DNA of 64,000 nucleotides from Phorcus lineatus. Lineage: Eukaryota > Mollusca > Gastropoda > Trochida > Trochidae. Position numbers and translations under genes: made by a program. Numbering within the stretch: the first letter of the stretch is position 1; each line of letters begins with the position of its first letter. Shown piece after piece: positions 1 to 12,600 of the stretch. The notes below the pieces were generated by a model. The model did not search any database. It was not told where the DNA came from and saw only the letters and a program-made list of their open reading frames with translations. The stretch is taken from assembly GCA_921293015.1 (NCBI GenBank), contig OV121094.1:5942764-6006763 (forward strand), read 5' to 3'.

Positions 1-568
1 AGTTAACTTTCCCAAGTATCATTAACAGGCGGAGGTGGTACTCGTCACCACTCCCCCAGACACTCCTCACGTTACCGAGGTGTATATCCACAGGTGCTTA
101 AGAAAGTAGATGTTATGAACAAATGACATAAATAACTAAGATTGCCTGTAGAACTGAAGAGTTCTATATTTGACAACACCGGATTCTGCGGCTGTTATCG
201 AAGTCACTTTAGAAACATTTCATATTGGCGTTAACTATGAGACTATACATCACCGTCATAGATATATTGAAGACTTGAATATTGAACTTCCTTAAATTCC
301 GTAGTCAGTGCTTTCATCGCCGTGGCAGGTATAACCGATTAATGATTAAGTAATAGCTAACGATTAACGTTACATTGTCTGAACTGTTGGTTGTCATATT
401 TAGTTACAAAGGAAAATAAGTGATATTGTACAACGCACCCTGAAGAATAGAGTTAAAGTGGCCAATTTCCGAGATTCGTTGTTAACGAGATTCCCTTGAC
501 AACGTAACGTTCAGTAACTTGCTGTTCTCTTTGAAAAATGTCTCCGATCTATCATAAGGTTGCCTTAC
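1..568. other. Non-coding AT-rich flank
   Basis: I see no coding frame, RNA gene or repeat boundary that I can support here. The stretch is AT-rich and lies beyond the donor side of the candidate minus-strand exon at 569-700, so it may be the first intron of that gene if the exon is real. Confidence 0.3.
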
Positions 569-700
569 TGACTGAATAGACAATGTCGCTGTCTCTTCAT
601 GTGCAGTGCAAACTCCGGAAATGACATTTACAACAAAGAGGCTATACACAAATCGTATAATTGTATAATTAACATCACGTAGTTTATATACGGAAATCAT
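569..700 (-). CDS. Possible first coding exon with signal peptide
   Basis: On the minus strand an ATG at 700 opens 44 codons whose middle reads as a signal peptide: hydrophobic stretch IIRFVYSLFVVNVISGV (residues 14-30) followed by CTAHEET, a plausible cleavage region. The frame stays open to 482, but a reasonable splice donor (TCA|GTAAGG) ends an exon at 569 in phase 0, giving ...TLSIQS. A TATATAAA string lies inside codons 4-7, so transcription could instead start inside this block, which weakens the start choice. The next exon would lie further left, possibly outside the window. I recognise no family. The case rests on composition alone and no second copy of this block was found elsewhere in the window. 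Confidence 0.22.
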
Positions 701-742
701 GATAAAGCCTTTCTGACGTATTTTAACCTGACGTGTTTTCAA

Positions 743-2360
743 GTTGTTCCTTGGTAAAATATGAATTTCTCTTTAAAAGAATGTGTATGTACAACACTGT
801 TATATGGTCATATATCGAGCTAGTAAATAAAGGAATAAACAAATGTTAATTCATGTTATAAGCATCGATTACATGGTCAAAAAGGTGCTTAGAAATCTGT
901 CATGACAGCACTATACCTATATGATGGAATTTGTTTTCCGGAGTCTAGAGAGTAACTAACGGAGACCAAAAATGGCAGGCAATTAGCAGCATGCGGGTGG
1001 AATTTCCAGTTACCAAACAGCCAGGGACAAGTCAGAATGTTTCATTTCAAGACGTTGGAGCATTCACCTGAAGACGACGAGGAAAGCCAACCGTCGATAG
1101 ACAATAGTTATTCTTTTGGACAGCAATAGAGCTGTTGCCTCATGTTTTAATGCTGGGCTATAGGTCAAACGTTTCTATCAATATTCATTCAACGACGTCG
1201 TTATGTAATATTTTCTCAATTGTATCAGAGAAAATAATTATTCAGAATTCATTAAATTTCCTAATTATGTCAATGTCAAATGTTATGAAATACCAAATGT
1301 TCATGTTTTTGTGTGTAATATTTTCTTTTATTTGCATTGTAATATTGACTATAATTCATTAAAGCATATCGAAGGTTCACGGCTCTGTCTTTCGATCAAC
1401 TAGATGTTTAGATATGTAACGTGTTGAAAAGTAAGTTGGCATTCAAAACACAACTATAAAAAACTATCAATTTTAATCTTCAAGACTATACCATTGTCTT
1501 GTTCATTGTTATCCCTCTCAGTACCTCAATCTCTGTTTTGATTAATCACAAAAACATTTGGATTTCTAAAATCAAACTTTTCGGACCCTTTTCCTCCAAA
1601 ATATAAGTGAACAAGTGGAAACGGGGCTGGTACATGGTACGATGTACGAGGGTTTCCAATGGTATTATTCAAAACTATGTACTTTGTTGTCTAATGTTTG
1701 AAAAGTTTTCAATTCTATAAAAGAAAACAAAGTCACAGAACATATATTTGCATATCTGGTTAATTTGCTCGTGGATGGTGTAGTCATCCTAAAACAATCG
1801 GGTAAAATGTATCTAAACTGAGCAATAAAGGTTAATCAGTACCTTTTTTCATCTCTGTACGAGACAACACAAATAACATATTCAGTTCAATGCACAACAA
1901 GATTACTTTATCACAGTTTGGTTAATAAGTAATTGATGGGGGAAATAGGTACACACAATACAGAAATGTACAAAAGAATATAAAGTAGTCATCACATACC
2001 AACCAGAATTTGATGAAGCTTTCATGTTTGTATTTTGAATTGGTTTTAAAGCGGTTAACATAATACATTGTATTAATGTCTTCCCGATCGTGTTTCAATT
2101 TTGGTATATTTCCTGTTGTTTCTTTATTTATATATTATATTTTACGACAATCATTATCACCCTTAGGACATATTTTCTCTTTTCGCAATATACTAAAATA
2201 ACTTTTTCTCTAGTAAAAATTATATACGTTTCTTTTGAAAAATCCATGATCCAAGGTTTAAATAAATACTTTTGATGGCCTTGCATTAATAAAATACATG
2301 TAAAACTGATTCTTGCTCGGATTTGTAGAAAGTACATGAATTAGATTCTTGACATTTCAT
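743..2360. other. Intergenic or intronic AT-rich stretch
   Basis: Nothing supportable is seen. A short plus-strand frame at 1135-1362 contains a hydrophobic run (MFMFLCVIFSFICIVILTII), but hydrophobic translations are expected by chance from T-rich DNA, and there is no splice or homology support. Confidence 0.3.
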
Positions 2361-2368
2361 TTTAGTAA

Positions 2369-3130
2369 CAGATCATTTGTTGGCAGATTCCTATCCAATA
2401 TTTCATTCATCATTTTTTCTATCGTTTCCCATGTTTCATCAGTGGAATCATTTATTTTTTCCATTTTTATCTGTATTTGAAAAGCTTTTTTCCCCCAAGT
2501 TATAAGTAAGTCATAAATGTATCTGCAACCCTGTGGTTCTCCAATAATGTTTTTTTAACAGAAAGGGCTAAATTGGGAGCTGGATTTTGTTTTTAATATG
2601 AATATTTATAGTTTTAAAGTAATATTTAATTAATTCAATTAACCCTGCCATTCTAGAAAATTATTTTTTCTTCAAAATAATGTTCTTATTTGTTTAACAT
2701 ATCTATGAATCCAACATATCTATTTTGATATTGTCATTTAGGCATAAAAGTTGTGCTGGGGCATCTCTTGCATTTTTAGCATTTTCTGCGTGTTTGGTTT
2801 TGGCTTTCAAATTTTTATTTTTTTTTATTTTTCAACACTTTTACGTATGTGTTGTTCGCATGTCTGTATAACGCTATCAATGTCGTATTGCATATTTGTT
2901 TGTGCCAATTTCCTTATTCTTGAATCAGAGTTGGTTATTCTTTTTATGCATTATATTTTATGGTGATAGACTAATACATGTTATATCTGTGGTTCTTATG
3001 CCCCCTTGTTCATAATCGTAAGTAATAGTCTCTCGACTAACTTTGTTAAGTTTGTTTCTGGATATAAACTTAAAGCAAAGCTGCTCTGTTTCTCTTATCA
3101 TTTGTTAATTCGGGTTTGGTATTCAACCTT
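2369..3130 (-). pseudogene. Decayed LINE reverse-transcriptase C-terminal remnant
   Basis: Several minus-strand stretches read like pieces of a non-LTR retrotransposon ORF2 after the polymerase domain, broken by stops and frame changes. Near 2985-3060 the frame gives NKVSRETITYDYEQGGIRTT, which resembles the post-RT 'R..l..dy..GGl...di' segment of LINE proteins. Between about 2369 and 2549 a clean run of over 60 codons reads IIGEPQGCRYIYDLL, then DETWETIEKMMNEIL, and ends LPTNDLLLK-stop, similar to the '..ILPTNKLLFK' stretch of L1/Tx1-type C-termini. Between them lies a third protein-like piece (IRKLAQTNMQYDIDSVIQ, about 2830-2940) whose relation is unclear. No catalytic RT motif is present, so only the C-terminal third survives. 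It could instead be a remnant of another repeat or of a host gene. Confidence 0.35.
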
Positions 3131-3411
3131 GTGTAGTAGTAAATGGAATTCACTCTCAAATTATTTTGACATCTCAAGAAGATGTGATCCCATCTCACCA
3201 TATAAATTTATATTGTGTGCAGAAATATATACATCGGTAATACAGATGCTCTGTTTCTCTTATCATTTGTTAATTCGGGTTTGGTATTCAGCCTTGTGTA
3301 GTAGTAAATGGAATTCACTCTCAAATTATTTTGACATCTCAAGAAGATGTGATCCCATCTCACCATATAAATTTATATTGTGTGCAGAAATATATACATC
3401 GGTAACACAGA
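3082..3411. repeat. 165-bp tandem duplication, two near-identical copies
   Basis: Copy 1 is 3082-3246 and copy 2 is 3247-3411. Both run from tgctctgtttctcttatc to catcggtaa(t/c)acaga and differ at only a few positions, so the duplication is recent compared with the strongly diverged segmental copies elsewhere in the window. It sits at the upstream edge of the decayed minus-strand LINE remnant. Confidence 0.9.
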
Positions 3412-4430
3412 ATACCTTATTTCTCAATATGCTTATGACACCTCGCTTATATTAGATGGAACCAAAATATACTGACAGGCGACATTATAAACGCATTGTC
3501 AATATGAACCGTTTTCAGACTTAATTATAAACGTTAACAAAAAACGCAGGTGTAATGCAACGGGTCAGAAAAAAACTAAAATAGAAAACTATGTACACAC
3601 TGTAATCTTGATTGGAAGAATGATTCATTTACCCATTTAGGAGTTATATTTATTCTATTTCTCGCAGAAAAGGTAGAACGCAACTATTAAGATGAACTTA
3701 AGACTAAAAATATCTAAGAACCGATGGTTGGCAAGAAATCTCACTCCCCCAGTTCGAGATACTATATTAAAAAGGTTACTTTAATCACAACATGATTCCT
3801 TATTTGCAGCCTTAATTAATTACTTTTGTCTTTTCACACATTCAAGTCAGAAAACAAATTCACAAAAGTGTTTATGATTTAAAGTCAAATTAATAATTCA
3901 AAGTAACTCCGATTTTGATTAGGATTTGTAAGGAAGGACACAACCATTTTATTCATACAAAGTCATTGTGTCCAGACGTAAATACATGAATGGTTAAATG
4001 TACATTGAGAACTGACTTCTGTGGTAACATTCAGTTTTAGGTGTGAACACTTTGCATCATGTTTAAGAAAATAAGTAAATGCATTAAGTGAAGTCATTAT
4101 AATACAGTTGTATTACAAAGATAACAAGTCTGGTAAATATTTTTTAATATAGATTATATAGATTATTAATATATAGATATAAATATTGTATAAGCTTTAA
4201 TACATGGATGTAATTAAAATAGCATTGTTGTCTGTTGCAATGTCCACAATGCAATTAAACGTCTACCCATATCATTCCCTATTACTTACTTTTTCAGACA
4301 AAACACGACATTGCTATATACTTACTTCTTTGGACATCTTTATGGTACCTGAATAAGAGGTCAATCACAATTGATATTGAAAAATAAGAGAGCCAACTTC
4401 CTGAAGATTAAATATACTTTAATGACAAAA
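3412..4430. other. AT-rich stretch between repeat and module X
   Basis: No gene or element is supported. Around 3830-3880 there is weak similarity (acaaattcacaa(a)gtg context) to about 23,985-24,020 in module Y. The first duplicated module may therefore extend further left than I drew it. Confidence 0.25.
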
Positions 4431-5512
4431 ATTGTCCTATTATTGCTTCGTTTTATAATAGACGACCTTTTGTTGTTGGCATATACAACAAACCCTCACA
4501 ATGACTTGATATGTCAATGACTTTGTCGTAAACTCTTGTCCCTTTTTTATATCTACAGAAAGTTTCTCAAAAATGAAAAAGGCAAAGGTTTCACAAATTG
4601 CTTTGCACCTAATAATAAATTATTCATGACTGAGAAATCCATTAGCTTGTCCCTGTTTTCACCGTTAATTTTATCCTGATTAAATTTTTATATGACACCC
4701 CGTTGTGTAATTTTGTTGACTAAATTTGCATAATCACAAAGCTGCACTCAGCGGCGCCACAATCCTGACATTTTGGTTGTGGAAAACATGAAGTTGATAT
4801 CCTATTATGCACAGTTATTCAATTATTAGGTGAGAAAAATGAACGTGGTACAAATTATGTAATCTAATGAATAAGAATATTATTGATTATAACGAAAGTT
4901 TACAAATGAACAGAAACTAAATTGATTTTCTTCTATCTCTTTATAGCTTATGATGTCTTAATTTCAGTTACGTTTTCCATACTCTCACATCTGTACTTAG
5001 TGGGACCATGATTATATCAGAGATATAAAACACATGTATTCACTTCATGATTTAGTTTTCTTTAGAAATTCATTATTTCCATCATACACTCAAACTTAAT
5101 TTTTCTAAATTGGGTAATTTGTACATTGTATACCTTCTTTTAGGACAATATTCATTCACAAGATGTCACAAATACACCCGAAAATTGTTAAATATCAGTT
5201 TCCATTTTTTCCTTCAGTATCTCGACTTTCCATTGTCATTCTACTGAACCCATTGGCATCAAAATGTTATTTTTCAGCAAAAGTTAGTACTTCCCGATAA
5301 AATAACACTATTGATAATGTTTGGTAGAGATAACTGAATAAGCAGTTTATTTACAACATATCATCTCTCTGGGCCTCTGTTATTCTGAGAAATAGCCACC
5401 GTGGTTCACGTTTATGTCAATGAGTCAGCCTGATGAGCTGAGAAAATATCTAAACATATATATAAACATTTGCTGTCCAAGTGAAATGACATTTCTTCAT
5501 ATTGTACGCAGT

Positions 5513-5545
5513 ACGTTTCACCAACTGAAAGTAGTTACGAAACGT
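5513..5545. repeat. Penelope-tail-like hairpin, copy 1
   Basis: A hairpin with a 7-bp outer stem (acgtttc ... gaaacgt) encloses a smaller AACT/AGTT stem. The outer stem, the 'cac' after it and the 'cGAAACGTC' exit match the arrangement at 13,409-13,450, and the GAAACGTC end matches the Penelope-like element tail at 55,578-55,603. The CTGATGA box seen in the 13.4-kb copy is absent here. It reads as a decayed solo end. Confidence 0.5.
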
Positions 5546-6159
5546 CATTTGTAGTAGAGATATCCTTATGACTTTTCGAAGTGAATGTGCTATATTCTTG
5601 TAATAGAGATATTTTTTTATATCTTTTGAAAATGAATAATTTATGTATTTCCTTTAGCAGATGTCTTGATGGCTACTTGCAAATTAGCATGCAAAACTCG
5701 ACCTTCATGTTTTGTCAAATAGGATTTAGATTAAATTAACTTTGGCATAAATGAGTTATCCATATTTAATACAAATCAATTAAGTGATCTGTTCCAGATT
5801 GGTAAAACACAACAGATTAATTACATTTTATACATGAGTGAGTGGACATGGAGAATACAGTAGTCTCAAATAAATTATTTACATCAAACACATGACCTTG
5901 ACCATGCGTAATAAAGTCCCTCCAAGCATCTGGTATTAACAGTAGAGTGAATAAACCTTTAGGGAACATTTCAACACTACACGAATAAAGGTTACCATGT
6001 CCTTTAAGATCAGTTATACTATATAGGTAAGCATCGGTTCACATTATAACAACATACCCTTGTAAGTGGACCGATTCTGAGATGATGCTTGGTGATCAAA
6101 CGTCATATTGTGATGTGATGTTATATGGGGTTAAAGGCCGCTTTCAAGAGTATTTCACT

Positions 6160-6425
6160 TATATCGAGGCTGCGAGGATTATTTCAGGAAATAAGCCAGC
6201 AATACCATTTTGGCTATGCATTGCGGTGAAATTTGCAAGCATCGGCTGAAACTAGCCAAACATGGGTGGTACTGCGCTGAAATTCTAAGTAGTATTGCAC
6301 CCAAACCTGACTGCTTGTAGAACAGTTCTCTGCTGCAGACGAGGTTGGCGAGCCCCTGGCGGGATTTGAACCACGAACCTCTTGATTTGAAGCCGAACAC
6401 GCTAACCACTGCGCATCCCGCTCCC
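6160..6425 (-). mobile_element. tRNA-derived SINE, copy 1
   Basis: Read on the minus strand from about 6425, the head is tRNA-like: an A-box-like GCGCAGTGGTTAGCG and a good B box (GGTTCAAATCC inside GGTTCGTGGTTCAAATCCC), spaced as in a tRNA gene. The body follows with gagaactgtt, ggtttgggtgcaa and gcagtaccacccatg, ending near 6160. The same body occurs on the plus strand at about 36,990-37,095, which shows that it is a dispersed family and not a tRNA gene. The locus is more GC-rich than its surroundings. The 3' end and target-site duplication are not resolved. Confidence 0.72.
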
Positions 6426-6989
6426 GATAATATCATAAATCTTTAGTTCATAATTAACTAATTTTGAGAATAATACAATATTTGACAAGTAACGGAAATA
6501 GTATATTTTTCAGAAATATTCGAATGCAATAGCTATTATCACGAAGTCAAGCACACTTGAAATAAATAAATATTCATTTCGTTGTGTTCCCACTTTATTC
6601 TATATCGATGTAACAGTAAGGTAACTGTGAAATGATTTCTGACCATATTTATCAATTTGATAAATTTCAAAACGTGTCAAAAATATCAGATATAAGGCTC
6701 ATACTGCGATGGGTATTTCGTTTTATTTCAAATTGTCATTCAATGTAAAAACAAATAAGGAGACATCATGTATGTGATTGTCTTTTACACATAATTTTCA
6801 ATATTTAGAGTTTATGTTTAAAGGAAAATAATAAATTTCCATGGATCGCTATACAACCTAACTGACTAGATTTGAATATGTTGCACAAGCCATTGAAATA
6901 GAATGTTTAATTATGACAACATCCGTTTATAAAATCTGCTTCATTCCAGAAAATTACTATTCTTGGGATTCTTAATAAAAGTTGTCTGA

Positions 6990-7157
6990 AGAAAATCTAT
7001 CAATTCAAATTGAATACATCTCCATGGCGGGGAATGTCTTTAACAGCGTCTGCTTGTGTGACAGATACTTTGTCTTCATCACTGATGTATATCACTGTTG
7101 AAATGCCAATCTTCTTAGTTGAATACTGTTTAATGGCTATTTAGTTGTCTCCGTCCT
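6990..7157 (-). pseudogene. Candidate exon fragment, broken copy (block c)
   Basis: On the minus strand, after a candidate acceptor (ttcag), the frame reads DGDN-stop-IAIKQYSTKKIGIST, then VIYISDEDKVSVT, and closes at a TGA near 6999. The matching frame in module Y (16,154-16,308) is open. The copy here carries a TAA early in the frame and a 2-nt length difference near the 3' end, so if it was ever coding it is now broken. Between the two copies about 18 of 21 codon differences are non-synonymous, which is what neutral or non-coding DNA gives. I regard coding status as doubtful. Confidence 0.2.
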
Positions 7158-8961
7158 CTGAACGTTATACAGTAAATGTTTATCAACGTTTTCAATCGGT
7201 TCAAAAAGACCTTCAACTATTTAAAGATAATGTAATGAAAACAAAATCAGATCATGAGGATTTAAACACATTTCGTAAATGGTCTCGATGTGGAATAAGA
7301 TTTATATTTGACATGTAAGCAGTAGCTTTTAAAAGAATTCAATGATTTGAGAAGTGAAGATTTTCATTTCATGGACTAATGCTTGCAAAATGTTACCCAG
7401 TCAAGAAACCTAGTAAGGATTTTCATTGTGAGAGTCTTAAAGACATAAATTCATCATAGGATTGTTAATGTCTTCATACATTAATACATTGGGATATTTG
7501 TCTCGTCAGTATCTTTCAAAACTCAAAACTGGCTGCTCAAATGTTAGAATCGGAATATTTTAACAGATAGTAAGACAAGACACTTAAATTATTACTATTC
7601 AATTGTGTTCAACATTTCAATTAGTAATTTATACATCTGAAGTTTGTTTTTATGCAAGATTACTCCAATTTTTTTATAAACAAACTGATAGGCTGGTATG
7701 CAAGAATTATCCGAAATTATGCCACTCTCTCTAATAAGTTCCTACATAGCTAACCAAAGTTGAACATGCTTCAAAAGCACGTTTTTATGATAACGAAATA
7801 CTGCATACAAATTGACAATATAAAGCCCCCAGATTTGTGCAACTTTTGTCTCATATAAAACATGATCACACTGTTACAGAATTCATTTCCGAAGACTAAG
7901 TCAATAAACAACTGTGAACATGTAAAACAATTGAATAAATAAATGATTTATTGCTCGTTTTATGAAGTAATTGGTACTACCTAAAGGACTATAAATCATA
8001 ATATTATTTGTTACACAAAAACAAATATACAATGATATATTGCTAACATTTTATAAATGTTTTCCTTAATAATAATCCATAATTCCCTCGGGACAGGCAA
8101 ACAGTAGTAGGACATCATTCATTTTCCTTCCACAAATCAAAACAGAAAGCATCAAATAAACAATTATGTGTGTTAATTAATGTTTTGATATATAATATCA
8201 ACGTCATGTAGTGACACATGCGGCGAAATCAAACAACTAAAGTTATTTTAAATACTTGACAGCTGGTCCCGCAAAGAAGATAGTTTATTGTCATAAAGAT
8301 ACTGAGTAAAGTGAATTATTGCATTTAATGTGTTCTTTAATTGCGTTGAATTGTTTCCACATGAGTCATTGAATGCAATTAATATGGATATCTAAGACGT
8401 GATCGATAAAAGGACATCAATAAGTTCAAGTAGTCTTCGTCGAATAATGCAAAAAACATTTATGCCTTATATGATAATTCATAATCATTATGCAACAAAT
8501 ACGTATTGAATTGAATAATGAAAAAATGGTTATGCCTTTGTCATATATATCTTTAGCTATTACGCGACAATATATTGTGGAAGAAGGCATTGTAAGCCAT
8601 TCTGTCTTCCAATGTTCTGCAACCAATATGAAAACACAAGCATGAGCTTTCTAACAGAAACCCTACCAGCTGCCTCCTATATACAACCTTTGTTTCTTGT
8701 CCAGTCTGCAAGAAGAAGGTTAGAGCAATCATATATCAAGTGACATGTGGCATACCAAATATTCACTTTCTTGTGTCTTTCTGTATTCAGTAATAGTAAG
8801 TAACTATGTGCACCCCCCTCGACCATTCGAAAAGAATTAAACTTATCAATTCTAGCAAAATATTTTGAATGTAGAAGGTCGTTTTAACGCACATTTAAGC
8901 GTGAAATACTCCGTATTACTACTACGACCATTTCGGTCCAGACGGATGACCCTATTTTGTG

Positions 8962-9150
8962 TCAAGACCGTTGGACGGTGAATAGGTAATTAGGTACTTC
9001 TGTTGTCGAAAATTTAAAAAAAGTGATGCCAAATATTACACGATGGTAAGATAAATACGTTGAAGGCTTCTCCCTCAGGTCTGATGTACATGTACTATCT
9101 TCAGTAACATTATCTCTATATGGCAGTCTGTTTCGCATTTCTCCCCGCAA
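8962..9150 (-). other. Protein-like minus-strand frame, unrecognised
   Basis: A 62-codon minus-strand frame (MRGEMRNRLPYRDNVTE...) has a less AT-driven composition than most frames here. A second minus frame over the same DNA gives a cysteine-rich start (HCGEKCETDCH). Only one can be real, and I found no second copy in the window to decide between them. Function unknown. Confidence 0.12.
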
Positions 9151-9441
9151 TGTGTGAGTAGAGTAAATCCGAGTTTTCAGTTAACCGTGAAATTAATCCT
9201 GTGCTGAAAAAACAAGAAACATCAAAGTCTGCCGCCTGTCGACTCTATGCTACTTTGGATTTTTTAAGTGTCGACTTCCTGCTACTCCCTCCTTTGTACC
9301 GGTGTTATCCCTCGTCTGGAGACTCGGGTGACACTGCTATGATTACGGTATATCAGACAGTAATACCCTGGAGAGTAAAGTATATTGTCTGTGTAATAGG
9401 AAAAATGTTGTTTATATAAATGCATGCGTTTTCTTATAACT

Positions 9442-9655
9442 TTATTTTAGCTTAACACCATTGTAGATGATCTTAAAACATTTTGAAATAACTATAAAAT
9501 AAGTGCTGCCACATAATAACGAATGATAATGCTGATCAAACAGAAACCCGTTCATGTTAATTGAACCAATTGCAATCTTCATGTCTGCAATAGCCTCATT
9601 ATCTTGGACAGTGTCTGAAAAGTTCTGCTGATTGGACACATAACTCATCCACTCC
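9442..9655 (-). other. Protein-like minus-strand frame, unrecognised
   Basis: The minus-strand frame starts MSYVSNQQNFSDTVQDNEAI and continues for 68 codons. The first 30 or so residues have balanced composition, while the rest looks like translated intron. Just upstream (about 9655-9662) an AG could serve as acceptor and would place EWMSYVSNQQ at the exon start. There is no homologous block elsewhere to test it and no family is recognised. Confidence 0.15.
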
Positions 9656-12531
9656 TCTATTAAGCAGCACTATAAGATATAAGTGCTTGTAATCGTCATT
9701 GACCTATCCACACTAGGTTACGGATAATTGATTAAATTTGAGTCATGGGCCTCATGCAATACCACCTATTTGATGTCAGTGTCATGACATCTCTTACCTT
9801 AAGACAGGAGAAATCCAGTTTAGTCTGATTTTTTAACTTTTTTTGAATTTGAAGAGTAGTTTTTGTTTCTTTAAGAACTGAGGCAATGATAAGAATACCT
9901 TCATGATAATAAACCTAATCAATATAGTGAATTTTTCTATTAATTGCATTTGAACTGTCATTTGACGTTTTGATACAAAACACACAGAGTTTAGAAAAGT
10001 ATTTTATTCATTTCGGTCAAGGATGAACATGTTATTTATATGTAATTGACGTGGTCTTAAATTCCACTCCTCAACTCCTTTGTACAGCTGCTGAATATAA
10101 GTTTCATTATTATGTATGAGAATCAAATTGACAATTACCAATTACACTTTCTAAGCATCAGCTCCTGCAAGCCATTTTGACTTCGTATTTTTACCTTTAT
10201 GTTAAAATCTTGATTGAATATCTTTTCCATGAGATTGGATTTGCAAGTTAAACATATAAGTGTTAAACATATCCTGTGTTTTTTCATGCATTTCGCAAGG
10301 AGTGCAAGAAACAAACGTTAAGCTACCATTTAAGATTATTCTTGAGTGAAATTCATTTAAGTTTAAAGACATACTGTTTCTTAATTACCGGAATAGTCAT
10401 TAAAGGAAACATTTATACCATGTCTCTGTTTAATATCTATATATATATTTATATTATTAAATCAATATTGATGGTAAAGAGATTTAACACATCTCTTTAT
10501 TAAAATTGTTTAAATACTAATCATTGATTCGTTCCCGTGGCTTTTTACTTGTCAATCATCTACGATCCGACTGAATCTCGTACGGATGTTCACTTGAAAT
10601 GATCCCGGAATTTACATCTCGGTGATAAATCACATAAATGTTTTACATAACAGGTGATAAGCCAAAAGTATTGTACTTTTCACCTCCTTTACTATATTCC
10701 TCCAATTTTAATAAATTAGTTTAAAAGCTTACTTTTTAATGATGTATCCTAGATATAACATGTCCAATGGTTTGGTTTATTCAATGTGTTGTTTGTGCGA
10801 TGACCAATTTGTTTTGCTGAACTGATCTAATTATCAGAATGTTAATGTAGCTTTCTGTTGATAATCTAGAGATTATATTTACATGTTAAAAGCAGTGTCT
10901 GACAATACTTGTATAAAAGCAATGAAGGACAGTTGTATTTTGTCTATAAAGGAGAAACATTAAAAACCACAGTTTTCCATCTCCTGCATATGTGATAAAA
11001 GAAATTCACTGATAAAACGTGAAAAGAATATTTGAAGTATACCCGTTTAATCTCGCTGGAGAACCAAGACAGTCTGTAAAGTCTCGTCAGAGATTTCATG
11101 TTATCATATATTTTCTTCAAAGCAGAATACACGTCCACCAGAAATACGACCCATGTTCAGCATTACATAACAAAACACCACTTTGCAATTGTTATATTTG
11201 TACAGAATAATCAAAGATCACCCCTATCATGTTGGTCTTTTTTACCTACACTTGACATAAACAGGCAGGTATACATTCCTGTTTGTCGCATATGACATTT
11301 CTTTAACAGGTCATTGCAAATTTTAAGGAAGTATGATAATATAAAGCAAGTTGATTAAAGAGCACTTTGAACAATAGCTGAAAACTTAAAGTGATGGAAT
11401 GATAGTATAATACAATGATGGTCCCATCTTAGTAATTAATAAGGCCCCAGGTGACGATTGAACACGAACTTTTCTTAAATCTATTACACCACACTCCGAA
11501 AACTAAACACCTTTTCGTGAGCAAATGAATTTGTGGCAAATAATGTCTCCAAGTAATGGTGAATAGTAATTTGATTTTAAACTAGTTATATTTTATTTTG
11601 TGAAGTCAATTTCATTGAATTAATCCATTGCGACTAACGGCATAAATTCGATGATTAACGCTTTTTCAAAACTATTCAAAACAAAAATACATTATTTTTA
11701 TATTTTGCTATAGCGACAAGTCCCATAAGTATGTCTGTTGATCGACTTCAAATATTGAACTGAGTGTAGAAACAACTATCTTCCTAGAAAGAGTCGTCAT
11801 TTAAAGCACAAATATACTTAACAAAACTAAGGAAGGGATGGTTGTGCTAACTTCTTCGGGAAACAAGGGAGTCAAGCAGGTACGAGCTTATCAAAATCAT
11901 GATCATCAATATCATCTAAAGCGCGACCATAATATATTAGAATCACGGTCTGTTTTTACGACAGAGCAATTAGTAATCACCTATCAATGTTGTAAAATAG
12001 GCAATAAAGCGCTAAAGTTTTAAAATGTCCCCTATAATTTACTCCAGTTTAAAGTACATGCATATTCATTCAACATTTTAAAATTTTGTAACCTTAAAGA
12101 TATTTTGTCAATTATCGCTCATCAACAACTTTATGTGCAAAGATTAGACAGTTCACCTAGACAAATGGAAAGGAATGACGTGAGCTTATGACATTTGCAT
12201 GATGACCTCTTTTGTAAATGGTGGCTGACACTTCTGGAAAATTACAAAGAGATGTTTTTATTATCACAAGAAATTGGCTCAGTCACAACTTTGATTTCAT
12301 TTGCAATGTCATTTAAGTACCATCGAATAAATTCTTTCAAGATATTAATTTCTGTTTACTCAACACATGTTTGTTTGGCACATTTATCTTATCCAAAGCA
12401 ATAATTGTACATCGTTTTTAGATAATTTCGCCATCATTTATCATGTTTTACAAATTAAAATACAAGAATGTCCATCAGAGTTGTTTACTTGAGTTTTTGA
12501 CAACGGAAGTTGTTTTGAGATTATCTTCTTA

Positions 12532-12600
12532 GGAATTTGAACAATGGACCTCCGGCTGAGAGTCAGATACTCTACCGATTCTGCCAAAGAGATATTCCCC
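12532..12600 (-). pseudogene. tRNA-like remnant (SINE head or tRNA pseudogene)
   Basis: On the minus strand TGGCAGAATCGGTAGAG fits a tRNA D-arm/A box and GTTCAAATTCC fits a B box at normal spacing, with an anticodon-loop-like CTCTCAG between them. The anticodon, T and acceptor stems do not pair properly. It is therefore not a functional tRNA, but more likely a SINE head or dead tRNA copy of Lys/Glu-like type. Confidence 0.45.

Noticed and set aside
1135-1362. Plus-strand 75-codon frame with a membrane-like hydrophobic run
   Set aside because: T-rich DNA readily gives hydrophobic translations; no splice context, second copy or family match.
12532-12600. A functional tRNA gene
   Set aside because: A and B boxes fit, but the anticodon, T and acceptor stems do not pair.
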